This document shows positions 11,684 to 23,735 of a stretch of DNA of 64,000 bases, one piece after another. How positions within the stretch are numbered: position 1 is the first letter of the stretch; every line of letters starts with the position of its first letter. The DNA comes from Coriolopsis trogii (lineage: Eukaryota > Basidiomycota > Agaricomycetes > Polyporales > Polyporaceae): assembly GCA_020543525.1 (NCBI GenBank), contig JAHYIO010000001.1:744001-808000 (forward strand), given 5' to 3'. Under the pieces are notes generated by a model. That model was given only the letters and a program-made list of their open reading frames with translations, did no database searches and had not been told where the DNA came from. Made by a program: the position numbers and the translations under genes.

Positions 11684-14600
11684 GGCGGTGAGCTGGCGAT
11701 GGGTGATGGTGGTAGGGGATCAAGAGGATGGAGAGGTAGGCTTGACGCCTGTCGAAATCCTCTAAGTCCGTCTGACAATTGCCGTCGCTTGGACCGACCA
11801 ATCGTCAGGGTCCTACGCGATCACGTGGTGATACCCGATTGCGGCGCGTTGCGTCCTCTAATATCCTAAGGCTCCGCGGCCTCCCGTGGTTTCTTAGCGA
11901 GAGATTTCCAGTATTTCATGCCTTGGAGCCAAAAGTACTCGTCGAGTGCAGCTAATTTGCTGCACTTGGCGTACGGCTCCCAGGTAGTGTCGCCGTGGGT
12001 CCATCGAACATATAGTTTGATCTTCCCATCTACCCAACGGTGGCCGACTATTTCGTCAACCAGCCACTCCTGCTCCACATCAATATCCATGTTGTAGTAC
12101 GCACATGAGTCGCGGTGGGGAAATAACACATCGTCATTTGGTTCATGCCTCCGCAACAAGTCTACATGAAATGTTGGATGGATATGCCTCTCCTTGAGGT
12201 CCTTCGACAAATCCAGTATATAGCTGGACGTCTCCAGGTGGGCCTCGAGGATCATATATGGTCCTATGTACTTAGGTACCAGTTTCCTCACGTGTCCCTT
12301 TGGTATCGCCAAATTCTTCATGGACAGGTATACTAAGTCACCAACACCAAAGTCTGGTTTCTTCTCCTAGGTTTGGTTCGCATAGTGAGCTTGCGATACG
12401 CGTGACTCGATCAGCATGTCATGTGCTATCTCGAGGTTCGCTCTCACTCACTCTGCAAATTCCTGTACCCCAGTGAAGTTGGAATCTGTACTGATTCCAG
12501 CTATCGTCCGAGGCATGTATCCATAGTTGAGTTCAAACAGTGCGAAGCCCGTTGATGCACTAGTCGACAAGTTTATCGCAAACTCGACAAGTGGTAGTTT
12601 TTCTGTCCAATCGAGCTGGTCTGGATTGACCATTGTTTGAAGGATTTGCATGATTGATCGAATGTTGTGCTCCAAAATTCCATCCATTTGCAGGTGGAAC
12701 AACATTGACATCAGTAGCTTAGACCTCATGAGTCTATGGAGTTCCCTCCAGAACTTTGAGTCTCTATCTGAGACTATCAACTCTGGTAGTCCATGCAGCC
12801 GTACAACCTCGTGCATGTATATTGCAGCAAGGTCCGCAGTGGTGTCGTCGTCTTAACAGGAATGAGGTGCACCATGGACGTGAGGTGGCATACGACTACC
12901 CATAAGTAGTCGAACCTATTAGCCCTCGGGAATGGACCGACGAAGTCCATTCCTATGGATATCCACGGCAGCAGCGGTATTGGTAGCGAGTGGAGAAGGC
13001 CGGCTTTTAGCTTGTTCCGAGGTTTTGCGGACTGGCACTTCGCACACAAAATGCAGAACCGCTCGACCTCGATGCCGAGCTTTGGCCACCAAAACCACCG
13101 GCGGATATATTCCGAAGTGCGTTGGGACCCGTAGTGTCCAATAGACTCGTGGCTCTGATCTATTATGATCTGAGTTGTGGTCCGTTTATTGAACTTGGCT
13201 TGAGGTACACATAGTACCTCCTCACCCCTACAGTTGACGATATATATGTACCTGTCCCGAACACAGAACATTTTATGCTGCTCGGGGGCCTTCAGTATCT
13301 TGCTGAAGGTCGGGTCTTTGTCGTAGTTCTTCCTGATGAAGTTCATGAACCCGTTGGTTCCCTCGACGAATTGTCGAAGGGATGGTCCGCTGGCCAAGGC
13401 ATCCCATACTGTAGGCATTGGCTCGGTCGCCTTCTCAGGAACATTTCGTTCTTGATTCGGAGGGGTGGTACGGGCAGTCACTTTCTTGACTGCCTCTGCC
13501 ATGGCATTTGCCTCCGCGGTACGCTCCTCGACCTTCATGCGCAACTCTCGTTGCGCGTCTCGCTCTTTGGGATCGAGACCTTCAGGATTGAGGCGTGTTA
13601 CGCGTCTGGCATGCAACTCGAGGATGCGGTTATTTGGGAGGTCATCCCACTCGGGGTCGAGCCGTACATCTGCATTGACATACTCCTGTATCGGATGGAA
13701 TTCGTCGGTGTTGTTGTTCTCGTAGTAGCGAGACAAACAGTCCGCTACTTTGTTGTCCTTACCCGGTACATGTTGTACCGTGTAATCGAATCGCACCATG
13801 TATTCGAGCCATCAAATCTGCCGATTGTTCGGGCTGGTTGCTCCCTTGAAGAACTCCAAGGCCTTGTGATCCATTACTATGGTGAACTTGCGCCCGAGGA
13901 GCTTGTCTTCCCACTTCTTGAGGCCTTCCAGTATTGCGAGTGCCTCCTGCTTGTACATATGGTACAAGCGTTGCACACTCGCAAACTTCTTAGATTGAAA
14001 GCCCGCGGGTCGACAAGTCTTCCACTCAGGGACCTGACCATATAGGGCTCCTACATCATAGACGGATGCGTTGCAAATCAGCCAGATGGGTTCTTCTTTT
14101 CGAGGATCAATCGGCTTCAGGATGGGAGCCTTGCACGCTAATGCTTTGATCATGTCGAAGCACTTCTGGTGCAACGGACGCCAGACGAATGGTCTGTCGT
14201 TGTGCTCCATGTCCGAGAGTGGGGTGGTGTACGCGGTGATGATCAGCATGAATGGCGCAAGGTAATTCACCAGCCCAAGGAACTGTTGGATTTCGTGGTA
14301 CGAACGGGGAGTTTGCCACTCACGAATCCTGGTCATCTTGTCTGCGTTGGTGTGGGGGCCAGTGTCGTCCACAATATGCCCGAGGCAATCCATCCTTTTC
14401 GACTACAGGTTGCACTTAGCCTTGCTCAAATAGAGCTTGGCCTCCCGAAGCTTGTCAAATACAAGCTTCAGGTGCTTCTTGTGATCCTGTATTGTGTCCG
14501 AGTACACGAAGATGTCGTTCAGGTAGACATGGACAAATTGTCCAATGAAGTCCCAGAAGATTGTGGTCATCAGCTGCTGAAAGGTGGCTGGTGCATTACA

Positions 14601-15845
14601 ATCCCCTTGTTGCATGACAAGACTGACATACGTCCCAAAAGGCATAGCGAAGGCGGTCTTCCAGACGTCCTCAAGCTCGATGTGTACTTGTTTGTATGCG
14701 TCCGACAGATCTATTTTGGATCTGTACTTGGCTCAAGCCACATCCATGTGAATTTGATCTTGGTCTAGAAGTGGAGTAACATCCTTGATGGTATTGTCAT
14801 TTCGCTGCCTGGCGTCAACTACTGTTCGTAGCTTGCCATTCTTCTTCGCTACACATAGTAGCAAAGCAGCTTGGGCAGCACTCTGCACTTTCTACCACAT
14901 CGCGTTGGTGTACTTCTTGATCTTCTCGAGCAACTCGGTTTGGACTGCTTTGGAGCATCGAGGCAGTCAATACCTATACTGTTTGCTCTCGTCGATGAGG
15001 GGAATCTTGTGATTCACCTCTCGCCATGGTGCTAGAACGGGTGATGGTGGGCGAAGCATATCGTCGTACTCCACGAACCACTTGTCCCTCAGCTTCTGAA
15101 GGTTTTCTTCATCACTTCCGGGCTCGGGTGGCTCTCTGTGAGTCTTCCGAATCTGCTCGTTGTCGAGGTAATCTTGAATGATGCCTACGAACATCTGGTG
15201 TAGTCCCATAGGGTCAGGTAGACCCGACAGTCCTAGTCTAGGACCCTTCGAAGAATGAAGGATTGGCAATGATTTTTCCGAAATGTTTGGCACGCTGACA
15301 TTCGCAGCACGCCCCTGGTGTCTAACGGGTCGAGTATTCGGCTCGGCGGTCGATATAGACCTCCGAGTGTCCGGGATACTGAACGAAACGGCACGTGCAC
15401 CGTTCCTAGTGATTAAAAGTCAGGTCAAGTCCGGTCATTTGCCCCTCTGGGCAATGACCGATGACCGGACCATGACTTGACCGGTCTGAATCTCAATGAC
15501 CGGACCGGTAGATCGGTCATTGCATGACCTGACCTGACTTCAGTCAGGTCATTGGTCATAACCGGTCATGACCGTTCTGCAGTCATGACCGGTTATAACC
15601 AGTTATGACTGGTTATGACCACTCCTATATGAATGTATGAGGGTATTGGTGCACTGTTGATTGAATGCCAAAGGGTTATGACACCCACAGTATGGCCACA
15701 GCAGTCATAAGCTGTATAAAGCCATAGAGGGCAGCATATGCTGCACTCTATAGGGATATACAATTCCTGACTGCGTAGTGGGGTGGAGGGATATATGGAT
15801 GAAATACCCCGAGGTCGAGGTGCTGTACTGAGTGATTGGCTGGAT

Positions 15846-15920
15846 GGATTTGGACGCGAAGGGGCTCGTTAGAAAGCTACGGCACGTAGCTTTCCATCGG
15901 GTCCCTTCGAATCCAAATCC
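15846..15920. repeat. Long imperfect hairpin inside the nested hAT element
   Basis: The arms start GGATTTGGACGCGAAGGGG and end with the near-complement CCCTTCGAATCCAAATCC. The core stem is GAAAGCTAC / GTAGCTTTC around a GGCAC loop. Confidence 0.8.
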
Positions 15921-15955
15921 ACCAGGAAACGAACCCACAGTGACGCAGAGTACCT

Positions 15956-15980
15956 GCTCCTGTCAAGGAGAGACAGGAGC
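15956..15980. repeat. Short perfect hairpin inside the nested hAT element
   Basis: A nine-base stem GCTCCTGTC / GACAGGAGC with a seven-base loop, between the two long hairpins. Confidence 0.8.
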
Positions 15981-16011
15981 GAGGGTCCCGAGTGCACTAG
16001 CGGGCCGTTTC

Positions 16012-16080
16012 GGACGCATGTGGGCTCGTTCGAAAGCCACAGAGCATGGCTTTCGAATGGGCCCCTGCGCGTTCTAATCC
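16012..16080. repeat. Second long hairpin inside the nested hAT element
   Basis: The stem core GGGCTCGTTCGAAAGCCA pairs with TGGCTTTCGAATGGGCCC. Its layout (GGACGC..., GGCTCGTT.GAAAGC) mirrors the hairpin at 15846-15920, so the two look like diverged copies of one module. Confidence 0.8.
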
Positions 16081-17692
16081 GCCAAGAATCGGCTGAGATA
16101 CTCCCTTATCTTGATGGGGATACCTCGGCCTGGGGGAGGTGGGTGCTGAGAAACATGATTGGGACATACCTGTGGATGACTTTCCTCATGAATGACACTG
16201 TACTCCCATTCCCCTGCATCCCTACTGCCCACCTCCATTTGAATGGCTGGAATCCAGTAGGATGTGGTGGAGTATGCGGCAATCTACCAGCCAGCCTAGA
16301 TGTTGAGGAAGAGAGATCAAGGCAGACAGCACAGTGGTGCAGTTCTCCAGGCTTAGAGCAGTGAGAATTATAAGTCAAGCAAGAGATGGAGCTAAAAAGA
16401 CAGTAGGGTCATGTACAAGTGGCAATAGATATGAGAGACTGGAGGAGAAGGGCCTTGATCCTCGGGTTTGGCCCTAACCCAAGGCACCTGGTCATGACTG
16501 GTCACAGCCGGTCACGACTGGTCACTCCCCATACGTCCTTGACTGTGACCAGAACCGGACCGTTAGCATGACCGCAATCGTTGCGGTCAAAGTCAGGTCA
16601 TAGACCGGTCATGTCCGGTCATTTGAACGGTCATGACCGGTCATATGACCTGACTTTCAATCACTAACCGTTCCCCTCCCCTCCCGAAGACACTAAGGAC
16701 TTCGCATAGCGGGAGTGGGGAGGCTCCGCAACGAGACTTCCCACCGCAGTCCCCTATGCGCTTGGCGCGGGTTTTTTGCCTTTGCGACGAATTTGTCGCA
16801 ACAGCACACCCTTGTACCTCTCCAGTCGACTACGTTCCATTTCGGCTTCATCAACCTTTGTGTACACGGGGATATTATGCTTTCCCGTGACCGATATCCG
16901 ATTGTTGGCCATGTCCAATATGATCTTGTTTGCAATAATGAATGGCGAACCCAGTACTATATCGTACCAGTCGCAGTCCACTATGTCGAAGTAGTGGTGG
17001 GTCTTGATAGGTCCGACTTCAACCTGTACTTTTGTACCGTAGTTGATGTTTGTATGACTGCCCTTCGTGCCGAGCTGTAGCCCAATACGGTGCGCCAGAT
17101 CTATTTGATCCGCCGCCGTGATGTATGCTACTGCTGGGGATATGGCGTCCGTCGTACATCCCGAGTTGAAGAGGGCCCAAACCGGAACACCGTTAATCAA
17201 GACCTCCGCCGACAGTGTTCGCTGAAGGTTCAGGTCCCGATGAGGCTGGTCCTTAGGGTCAACTAATCGTTGTACCCGGGAATCATACAGCCACGCGTTC
17301 TTCATTGAACGCATCAGTGTCTCCGTCGACATCATGAATGAATGCAGTATCTTCTCTTGAGCCTCCACCTGTGCGTCGACCCTGAGCCCCGGGTTGAAGA
17401 GCTCAGCCTTCTTGTCAACACATATGCGCATAGCTCCTGAGTACAATTCATACTTATTGTCGCCCTGGTCGGCACCTTGTTCGACATCCTCTGCGGACTC
17501 GGCATAGAGTCCGTCGTAGTTGTTGAGGTCCGAATGTGGTGGTTCCATCTCGTCTTGTACGGCTTCGTCTTCCGCGGAGGTCATCTCACCTCCTCCTTCG
17601 TCATCTGCCTCCTCGCCTTCGACGCCGTCATCCCCAACAACTCGTTGGGCATGGAAACGGGGCTTGAAGGGCTTCGGCTTCCCGTACATGGG

Positions 17693-20311
17693 ACACTTCG
17701 GATCGCTCGCGAAGTGGCCCAATCCGTTGCATGCAAAGCATCAGGATTGACTCGTGCTGGCGCTTGGACCAGCATTAGCTGGTCGCTGTGCCGATTGTTG
17801 TGGCCGAGGGTTCGGTTTGAACTCTCATTTCTGTCCCTCAGGTCTCTTGATGAACACCATCTTGGTCGGCGCGCCTTGGAATCAACGTGGAGGCAGGTGG
17901 CTAGTGTGACTAGCTTGGCTGATGGGTCGATGTGCCATGGGTCCTCGACTGTTGAAACCCTGCTGGCCTGACGGACCGTCTCTATGCGACAATGCGCTCG
18001 TTATCGGTTGAGAGCTGACTTCCACCGTCTTTCGTTGGTACTCCATGGCCGATAGAGTCCCTTCTAAGTGAAGGGCCTCCTCGTAGATCTCTTCCAAGGT
18101 CACCATGTAGGGGTTGATGCCCTTGTTGATCACGAGCGTCCTCTCAAAGTCCTTGGGCAAACACGTGAGGAATCGGTCTCGGATGACCGCTGGCGTTGGA
18201 GGCTCCAGCATGCGCTGGGCATGACGATTGAGTTCCTGGTACAATCCAGCGATGCCCGTCCGAACGTCGAACTTGACGTTCTGGAATTGGAATGCTGCTT
18301 GTTGGAAGGTGTCGGTGATGACGAAGCGTCGGTACAGCTTCATGACCGCCTCCTCGAAGCCCCAGTATTTCTGGGGCCTGTACAGGGACGTGATGTTGTC
18401 GTAGTACCATTCGCTGGCCTTGCCTTCCAGTGCCGTTCCCAATAGATCCAGCCGGTTGGGATCCAGGTCGGGACCGACTACGTGTAACCTACGAAAGTAG
18501 GTTAACAGTTGGCTCAACCAAACGTTGAATGCCGTGTCGTCGTCCTTCCCGTTGTACTTGAACGGCTCGCCAGGATGGATTCTCTTCAGGTACTCTGGTA
18601 GAGGACCTGTAGGATCGTCTCCTACCTCCGTTCTGATCATCGTGGAGATGGTTGTGACACCGATCGTGTCATGCAAGTTGGACGGTCGTCCCCTCGGCAT
18701 GGGAGGGGCTCCGTGACCAGTTGCAGTCGATATAGACTGCACCTGTTGGTTCAACCTTGCAGCAGTGGCAGCCGCGTAGAATCCTGCGGTCGTCGCGTGT
18801 GGGTGCGTCGGCGGTACATACGGCTGCGACGCGTACGTAGTCGGCAGGGGCGACTGTGGATAGTATGCTTGAGCTGCCGACGCTGACGTCGGCGACGGCT
18901 GACGTGCAGTGTTTCCTGCGTGTGCCGGTGGCCCTTGACTTGGTGTGGTTCTTGCGCTCGTTGTCGAAGGAGCGGGCATGGGTGGCGCAAAGCTCACCCT
19001 AGGTTGAGCCGCTCCCTGCGGTCTCGGACTGTTCGCACCAACTCCCATTGGTCAAACAGCCGTTGACGGTCTTGCGACAGGGTTAGGGACTCCTTGTCCT
19101 CCACTGCCCTGGTGAGCCGGCCTTGCGGGTGTTGGTGTCATGGAACCCACACTGTGCAGAAGAGGCACTAGGTGAGGGGGTGTGGGCCTCTGATCGAGGA
19201 TACCCGGAGCACTCTGAGCATGTCGAGGAATGGGCTGTCGAGGGGACATGCGCTGCTGGACAGTGCTAGCCGCAGACTCGTTGGCACGCCTCTAGTTATG
19301 TGAACCTTGAGATTGTGTGGGCGCCTGAGGTCCTGGTGAAATGTGAGGCCATGATGCCTCGGCCCCGTGAGATGGGTGGCTCGTCTCTTGACGAGCGGGC
19401 GCGCTCATTGTTGGTCTGAAATGATCTTGTTGAGGAGCTACTAGTGGTGGCTCCCATCCCGGGTGAGCCGGTCCGCCTCTCGTTGGGGTCACAGGTGCAC
19501 TGTGCTCTGGTCGGCCCATGCGATCCTGCGCGTCCGTAAGGTACGAACATGGGTTGATATAATTGGGGTGAGGAGGAAGGAGTCCTCCGCGTTGTAGGCG
19601 GTCTGCGCGCGTTGCTTCCAAAGCGCCATCCCAACCTATTCCTTGCTCGACTTCCGCTTTGTCGTCCGAGTCGTCACCTTCGAACTGGACGGACTGTGAC
19701 GTTTGAGCGTCCTCTATTTGAGGTGCACTGATCTCGTCGCGCGGGGTGACCTCCACTTCCACTCCTTCGTGGTCGGGGTCCTTGCGCATACTGACGTTGT
19801 AGCCGTAATGCTCCGCCAGCGACCTCAACAGCCCCTCATGATACTCGGAGCCCGCGTTGTCTCTCTCGAGCACGCGTTGTTGGGTCAGCAAGATCTGGAG
19901 GAGCTCGCGCAGCTGTTCCTCAGGTATGGTAACAGCTCAGCTATTAGCCAACTGGCGCTGTCTGCCATGTCGCTCAGTGACGAACGGTGCATTCGTGGGG
20001 CCCACGGGCCTGTCCTCTGTTCGAGGCATGGCCCCAGGGAATTCCCTATGGTCCTCAGATTGTTCAGCGGAGATGTTGGGGATCCGTTGAGTGTAAGGGG
20101 TCGACTGGGCGACTATGCTAAAAGTCGCATTACTTGCGGCGACCGCTGAGGACGGTCGCGCAGGAGAATTAGTTCTGAACTGTAGCGTTGGAAGCCTTGA
20201 ATCTTGTTCACGCGGTTGTAGGCCGGGCGAGCGCGATGTGGGGGCCGTCTGCTCAGTTCGAGCGGACATTGGTCTTGTCGCACTGCCTTGTTGGCTGGGT
20301 GGTCTTGACAT
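17693..20311 (-). pseudogene. gag: Gypsy 1 gag with zinc knuckle
   Basis: The frame opens at ATG 20311 (MSRPPSQQGS) and runs without frameshift into pol. The long N-terminal part is Pro/Ser/Gln-rich. The retrotransposon gag domain is seen at about 18,620-18,130 (EGKASEWYYDNITSLY, GFEEAVMKLYRRFV, LYQELNRHAQRM). It ends in a variant zinc knuckle, CFACNGLGHFASDPKC (17740-17693), with six instead of four residues before the last cysteine. Stops interrupt the frame near 19937, 19292, 19052, 17882, 17830 and 17743, nearly all readable as C to T changes on the coding strand. Gag forms the virus-like particle and packages RNA. Confidence 0.9.
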
Positions 20312-20362
20312 TTGCACTCCTCTGGTATAGAAGTCCACTAATTGTGGAGGAGCGTAAAAAAG

Positions 20363-20580
20363 TGTAATAGATCTTGAGGTTAGCCTGGTTCACGCACACC
20401 CGGTATACGCTGCACCAGTCTCTATATCGAGAAGTGCGGTATACGATGGACGTGGTGAAAGGCTGAGTGCCATTACCACATTGGCGCGCATCAAATAGAT
20501 GCGCGCTCCATCATACCCGATATGGTAATATACATGTGTCTCTAATCTAATCTCATCCTGAATTATCCATATGCCTTACA
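20363..20580 (-). repeat. 5' LTR of Gypsy 1
   Basis: 218-bp LTR with TG...CA ends. It abuts the right target duplication CCTAC and lies 5' of gag on the minus strand. The sequence just inside (20362 downward) starts CTTTTTTACGCTCC; I could not assign it to a tRNA primer site. Confidence 0.94.
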
Positions 20581-20585
20581 CCTAC

Positions 20586-21579
20586 CCTATTCTTGCTGTC
20601 CTTGCTGTCTGTGTAGTCTTTGTGCTTCTTGCCTTCCCTTTTGTCCTTGGCCAGTGAGGATTTGCTTGAATCTTGCTCACAATAGAACATATAGCAATCT
20701 GAGAGAGAGTAATGGCAGAGAGGGCAGGAAATGTAGAGAGCAGAGCAGAGCAGAGCAAGCAAGCACAGTGAGCTTAAGTGGCAGAGTTGCTGCTGACCTC
20801 ACAACAAGTTTACAAATAACATAACACTTATCATATTTGGCTAGACACCCACTTACATACTAACATATCTCAACTGCTTAGGCCTTCAAAAATCAACCTG
20901 TGTTATACTGACATCCTGCAACCCCCTTGTACAAAGGAATGCCTTCTACTACATTATATTGATATGAAAGTCTTCTTTTTACTCAAACCACTATGAAAGA
21001 TAAGACTGCATGGGAAAAATTTGCCCATCATAGTCTGGCTTTTTACCAGATACACATTATATAAGCTTATAGAGAAGAAAGAACACTACAAAGTGATAAC
21101 AATATCATGCTTGTATGCAGGTCATATCAGTCATATCATGGTGTTTCACAGAGAAAAAGAAGCAGAAAAGTCACCTTTTGAAATTCTGATATTTATAACA
21201 TTATGCTTTATATCAAGGTGTTATACTCAGAATAGGGGGGCAAAAATCACTCTGCAAAGTAATAGTAACATTACACTTTCCTATATATTATGGGTGACTA
21301 TTTTTGTAGCTTTCTAAAAGCTCTGAAAAGTACTATTACTCTTTAGACTTCACTTCACTTATACTGCTATTTGCTCCTGCACATTGAAGAAATATGCAAG
21401 CCTAACTAATGTGTGCCTCAATCCATATTATTTCTCATATAGTTTACATATAATCTAGATGTGCCCAGCAACCTTACTATGGATAGTGTTGTTATTATAG
21501 TAATCAATAAAGATGTTATTCATAGATTATGCATTATTTCAAATCTTGTATTTGTCACAACTTGTGGTCAAGCAAGACA
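20586..21579. other. AT-rich stretch without recognisable gene
   Basis: I see a short GCAGA/GCAAGCA microsatellite-like patch near 20735-20765 and otherwise AT-rich non-coding sequence. No open frame here has family features. Confidence 0.4.
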
Positions 21580-21830
21580 GAAAAAGTCTAATATGTTAAG
21601 TAAGGATGAGTGTTCAAGTCTTATACAGCCAAAGTGGAGCAACTTGCAAGGCTCAATATATGGAACTGAAAATAAGTGGTATTGAGAGAATATCAGTGAA
21701 TAGAAATATAGCAAGGCTCATCGAGAGACAAGAGGTTGAAACTGAAGTTTCCAGGTGGCAAGTCTTTATATCATATGTAGAGCATAATAAGCACTGGGAA
21801 CAATAGGTCACAGATGCATACATGAACATA
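21580..21830 (+). repeat. Diverged R1-family LTR fragment
   Basis: Shares the core GACAAGAGGTTGAAACTG...CCAGGTGG and the end CAATAGGTCACAG with other R1 copies (see 63436-63776). Both ends are ragged. Confidence 0.6.
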
Positions 21831-22883
21831 GTGACAATTGTAAGTGTGTAAATAAAACTTGAAGGATGATAAAAATCACAGCTTTATGACTAAGGCAGGG
21901 CATAGATCTATCTATAGATGATCTGGACCTGAATATAAAGACATTGAATTTTCAGAATCTATACCTAGATCTGCACATAATCTGGATCTGTTTTGATCTA
22001 TATCAACAGATTACATTGTAGGTTAACCTGTGATATGAGAATTTAATGAGTTATCAAAGTTATTATTGGGACAAACCACACCAAAGAGATGTGAGAATTC
22101 AAATATGTATATTTTGAGTTTTGTATCCTCCAACCTAGGTTTGCAAGATATGTAGTGTTTGAATCTGTTGCAAATCTTACCTGTAGGTCACAGCTCTAGA
22201 TATGATCTCATATACCTATAAATGATCTGGACTTATACTCTATCTTAGTATAACAGTACCTCTCTCTAAATACTTATATTCTTACAAGCTTCATTATGGT
22301 AGCACATAGAGATTGTGTAGGCTTTGATGCTGCAGAGAAGTGTCTATGAAAGTTCTGAACTGAGTGTGTTTGATATCTGCATATGATTGAGCAAATTATT
22401 AGAGTTCCCAAGTTAAAGTTCAAAATGGCACATGAGCACTGTGAGTATAATATAAAACTTGATATTACAACTCTTTGGTCTTGACTCTCCTTCATAACTT
22501 GGCGTGAAGTGGGCCAATTCCGGCAAGAACAATCAATAAGCCTTTTTATTTTATCTTTCAAAACAATATATACTATCTGAAGGTAAGTCAAATATCTCAC
22601 TATCTAGCAATTTTGGCCATATAGTACTATATAGCTCATTTGAATAATCAATATCTGCCTTATATATTACTTATAACTTACTGCTATGTATACCTTTACT
22701 TGATTATGCATTTCTTAGTATATAAACAAAGATATCTATTAAATACATATAAATTTAAAATTCTGCCACAATTAATAGAAACATTTTTTAAATACATCTA
22801 AAGGTCTTATAATTCTCTATACGACAGACAACAATAGCAAAAAGTAGACTATCTCACAAAGTAGTTGTCCTGTGCCTCCTCAG
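21831..22883. other. AT-rich non-coding stretch
   Basis: AT-rich sequence with repeated CTAGATCT/GATCTGGA words (21900-22000, 22190-22240). I see no gene. Confidence 0.35.
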
Positions 22884-22955
22884 CCAATCCTGAATCTCAA
22901 TTAGGATTTACTCTAGACCATACAACATGACATTTGATCTTATCTGTTATTATAT
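22884..22955 (+). repeat. Fragment of a Gypsy A-like LTR, cut by the Tc1 relic
   Basis: CTGAATCTCAATTAGG...ACATGACATTTGATCTTATC resembles the 5' part of the Gypsy A LTR and the fragment at 25838-26010. The similarity stops at the TA where the Tc1-like terminus begins. Confidence 0.5.
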
Positions 22956-23735
22956 ACAGTGGTGCTCAAAAGTCCTGTGCATAGCTTTCAAGTGCTGACT
23001 TGAACAACAAACATGTCTTATTCTCATGAACAAGGATTGTGTTTGTTTTTTCTCAAAACTTGTACATAGGTAGCCATTAGTATATTACACGTGTATATAG
23101 AATATGAACATTTTATGAAGAATTTCAAACGTGTCAGAGAAGTCACAATGTGAAAGTCTAACATTTGATACTATTTGGCCTGCCAAATCTGTGTAGGTAT
23201 TGTGTAATATGTCTTAAAGGTAGCCTGGTTCACGCACACCCGGTATATGCTGCACCAATCTCTATATCGAGAAGTGCGGTATACAATGGATGTGGTGAAA
23301 GGCTGAGTGCCATCACCGCATTGGCGCGCATCAAATAGATGTGCACTCCATCATACCTGATATGGTAAAATACATGTGTATCTAATCCAATTTTGTCCTG
23401 ATATATCCATATGCCTTACATATTGTATATTCCATGCAAAAATATAAGAAACAAGAAACTATATAGCAATGAAACTTTTATTACTTGGTGTAGAACCCCT
23501 TAGCTTCCTTGAGGGTTGCTACATGACATGGAAGTGAATCATACAAATTATGTATGAAGTCCATGTCAATCACCTCCCATTCCTCCTTCAAAGCCTCCCA
23601 TAGCTGCTTGTATTTGGTTGAGAAAGGATTCTGGGCCTAGACCTTGTGGTTAAGATATTCTCAGATGTGTTCAATAATGTTCATATCTGGGAAAGAGGGC
23701 ACCTAGGGGAAAACTGTGATATTGATGGGCTATCT
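22956..23735 (-). mobile_element. Tc1/mariner relic with transposase C-terminal fragment
   Basis: The left terminus CAGTGGTGCTCAAAAGTC follows a TA, as in Tc1/mariner elements. On the minus strand, 23735-23480 reads a decayed DDE transposase end: FPDMNIIEHI, KYKQLWEALKEEWEVID, IHNLYDSLPCHV, KEAKGFYTK. This matches the usual C terminus (SPDLNPIE, LWEALQEEW, VIKAKGGHTKY). Stops and a Leu-to-stop type change in the N-P-I-E-x-W region show it is dead. A solo LTR (23203-23420) has inserted in it. I did not find the right terminus. Confidence 0.75.
23203..23420 (-). repeat. Solo LTR of the Gypsy 1 family
   Basis: 218 bp with TG...CA ends, colinear with the Gypsy 1 LTRs but more diverged. It is flanked by a perfect 5-bp duplication, TATTG (23198-23202 and 23421-23425). 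This is the footprint of LTR-LTR recombination after insertion into the Tc1 relic. Confidence 0.92.

Larger units (their letters stand above)
15407..16666. mobile_element. Non-autonomous hAT element nested in Gypsy 1 pol
   Basis: A 1,260-bp insertion with inverted termini TAGTGATTRAAAGTCAGG that differ at one base. The 8-bp target duplication ACCGTTCC is perfect at 15399-15406 and 16667-16674. Eight-base duplications and a YARNG-type terminus (TAGTG) are the hAT signature. Subterminal regions (15407-15620 and 16490-16666) are packed with GGTCATGACCGGTCA-like units in both orientations, as expected for transposase binding. No transposase frame is present. Removing the element and one duplication copy joins the pol frame on both sides. 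Three hairpins lie inside it. Confidence 0.93.
11866..17692 (-). pseudogene. pol: Gypsy 1 pol: protease, RT, RNase H, integrase, chromodomain
   Basis: Protease: VWALFNSGCTTDAIS, where the catalytic DSG reads NSG (AAC at 17165-17167). Reverse transcriptase: FVHVYLNDIFVYSD at about 14.5 kb, where the YLDD box reads YLND (AAC at 14517-14519). RNase H has FTIVMDHKALEFF and the AD-like KVADCLSRY end. Integrase has a zinc-binding segment (HESIGHYGS...CILCAKC) and a core with GMDFVGPFP and IVSDRDSKFW. The C terminus has a chromodomain (EWLVDEIVGHRW...YVRWTHGDTTWEPY, about 12,110-11,900). Breaks: stops near 16754, 14970, 14403 and 13812 among others, a single-base frameshift near 12.85 kb, and the hAT insertion at 15407-16666. 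The chromodomain places it among chromoviruses, which target heterochromatin. Confidence 0.93.
8483..20580 (-). mobile_element. Ty3/Gypsy chromovirus 1 (minus strand), with nested hAT element
   Basis: This is a complete LTR retrotransposon of 12.1 kb, about 10.8 kb once the nested insertion is removed. The two 218-bp LTRs start TG and end CA. They are flanked by an identical 5-bp target duplication, CCTAC (8478-8482 and 20581-20585). By my count the LTRs differ at ten positions, all transitions. Order on the minus strand: 5' LTR, gag, protease, reverse transcriptase/RNase H, integrase, chromodomain, extra ORF, polypurine tract, 3' LTR. Gag and pol share one frame from 20311 to about 12.85 kb; after the nested element and one 8-bp duplication are removed, the frames on both sides agree. 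A single-base frameshift near 12.85 kb, many stops and two catalytic substitutions show it is dead. Confidence 0.93.

Noticed and set aside
13275..14768. Long plus-strand open frames opposite Gypsy 1 pol
   Set aside because: They are antisense shadows of RT and RNase H; their residues follow pol codon use and show no family motif.
20300..20362. Primer-binding site of Gypsy 1
   Set aside because: CTTTTTTACGCTCC after the 5' LTR does not match any tRNA end that I can name, so no primer is assigned.
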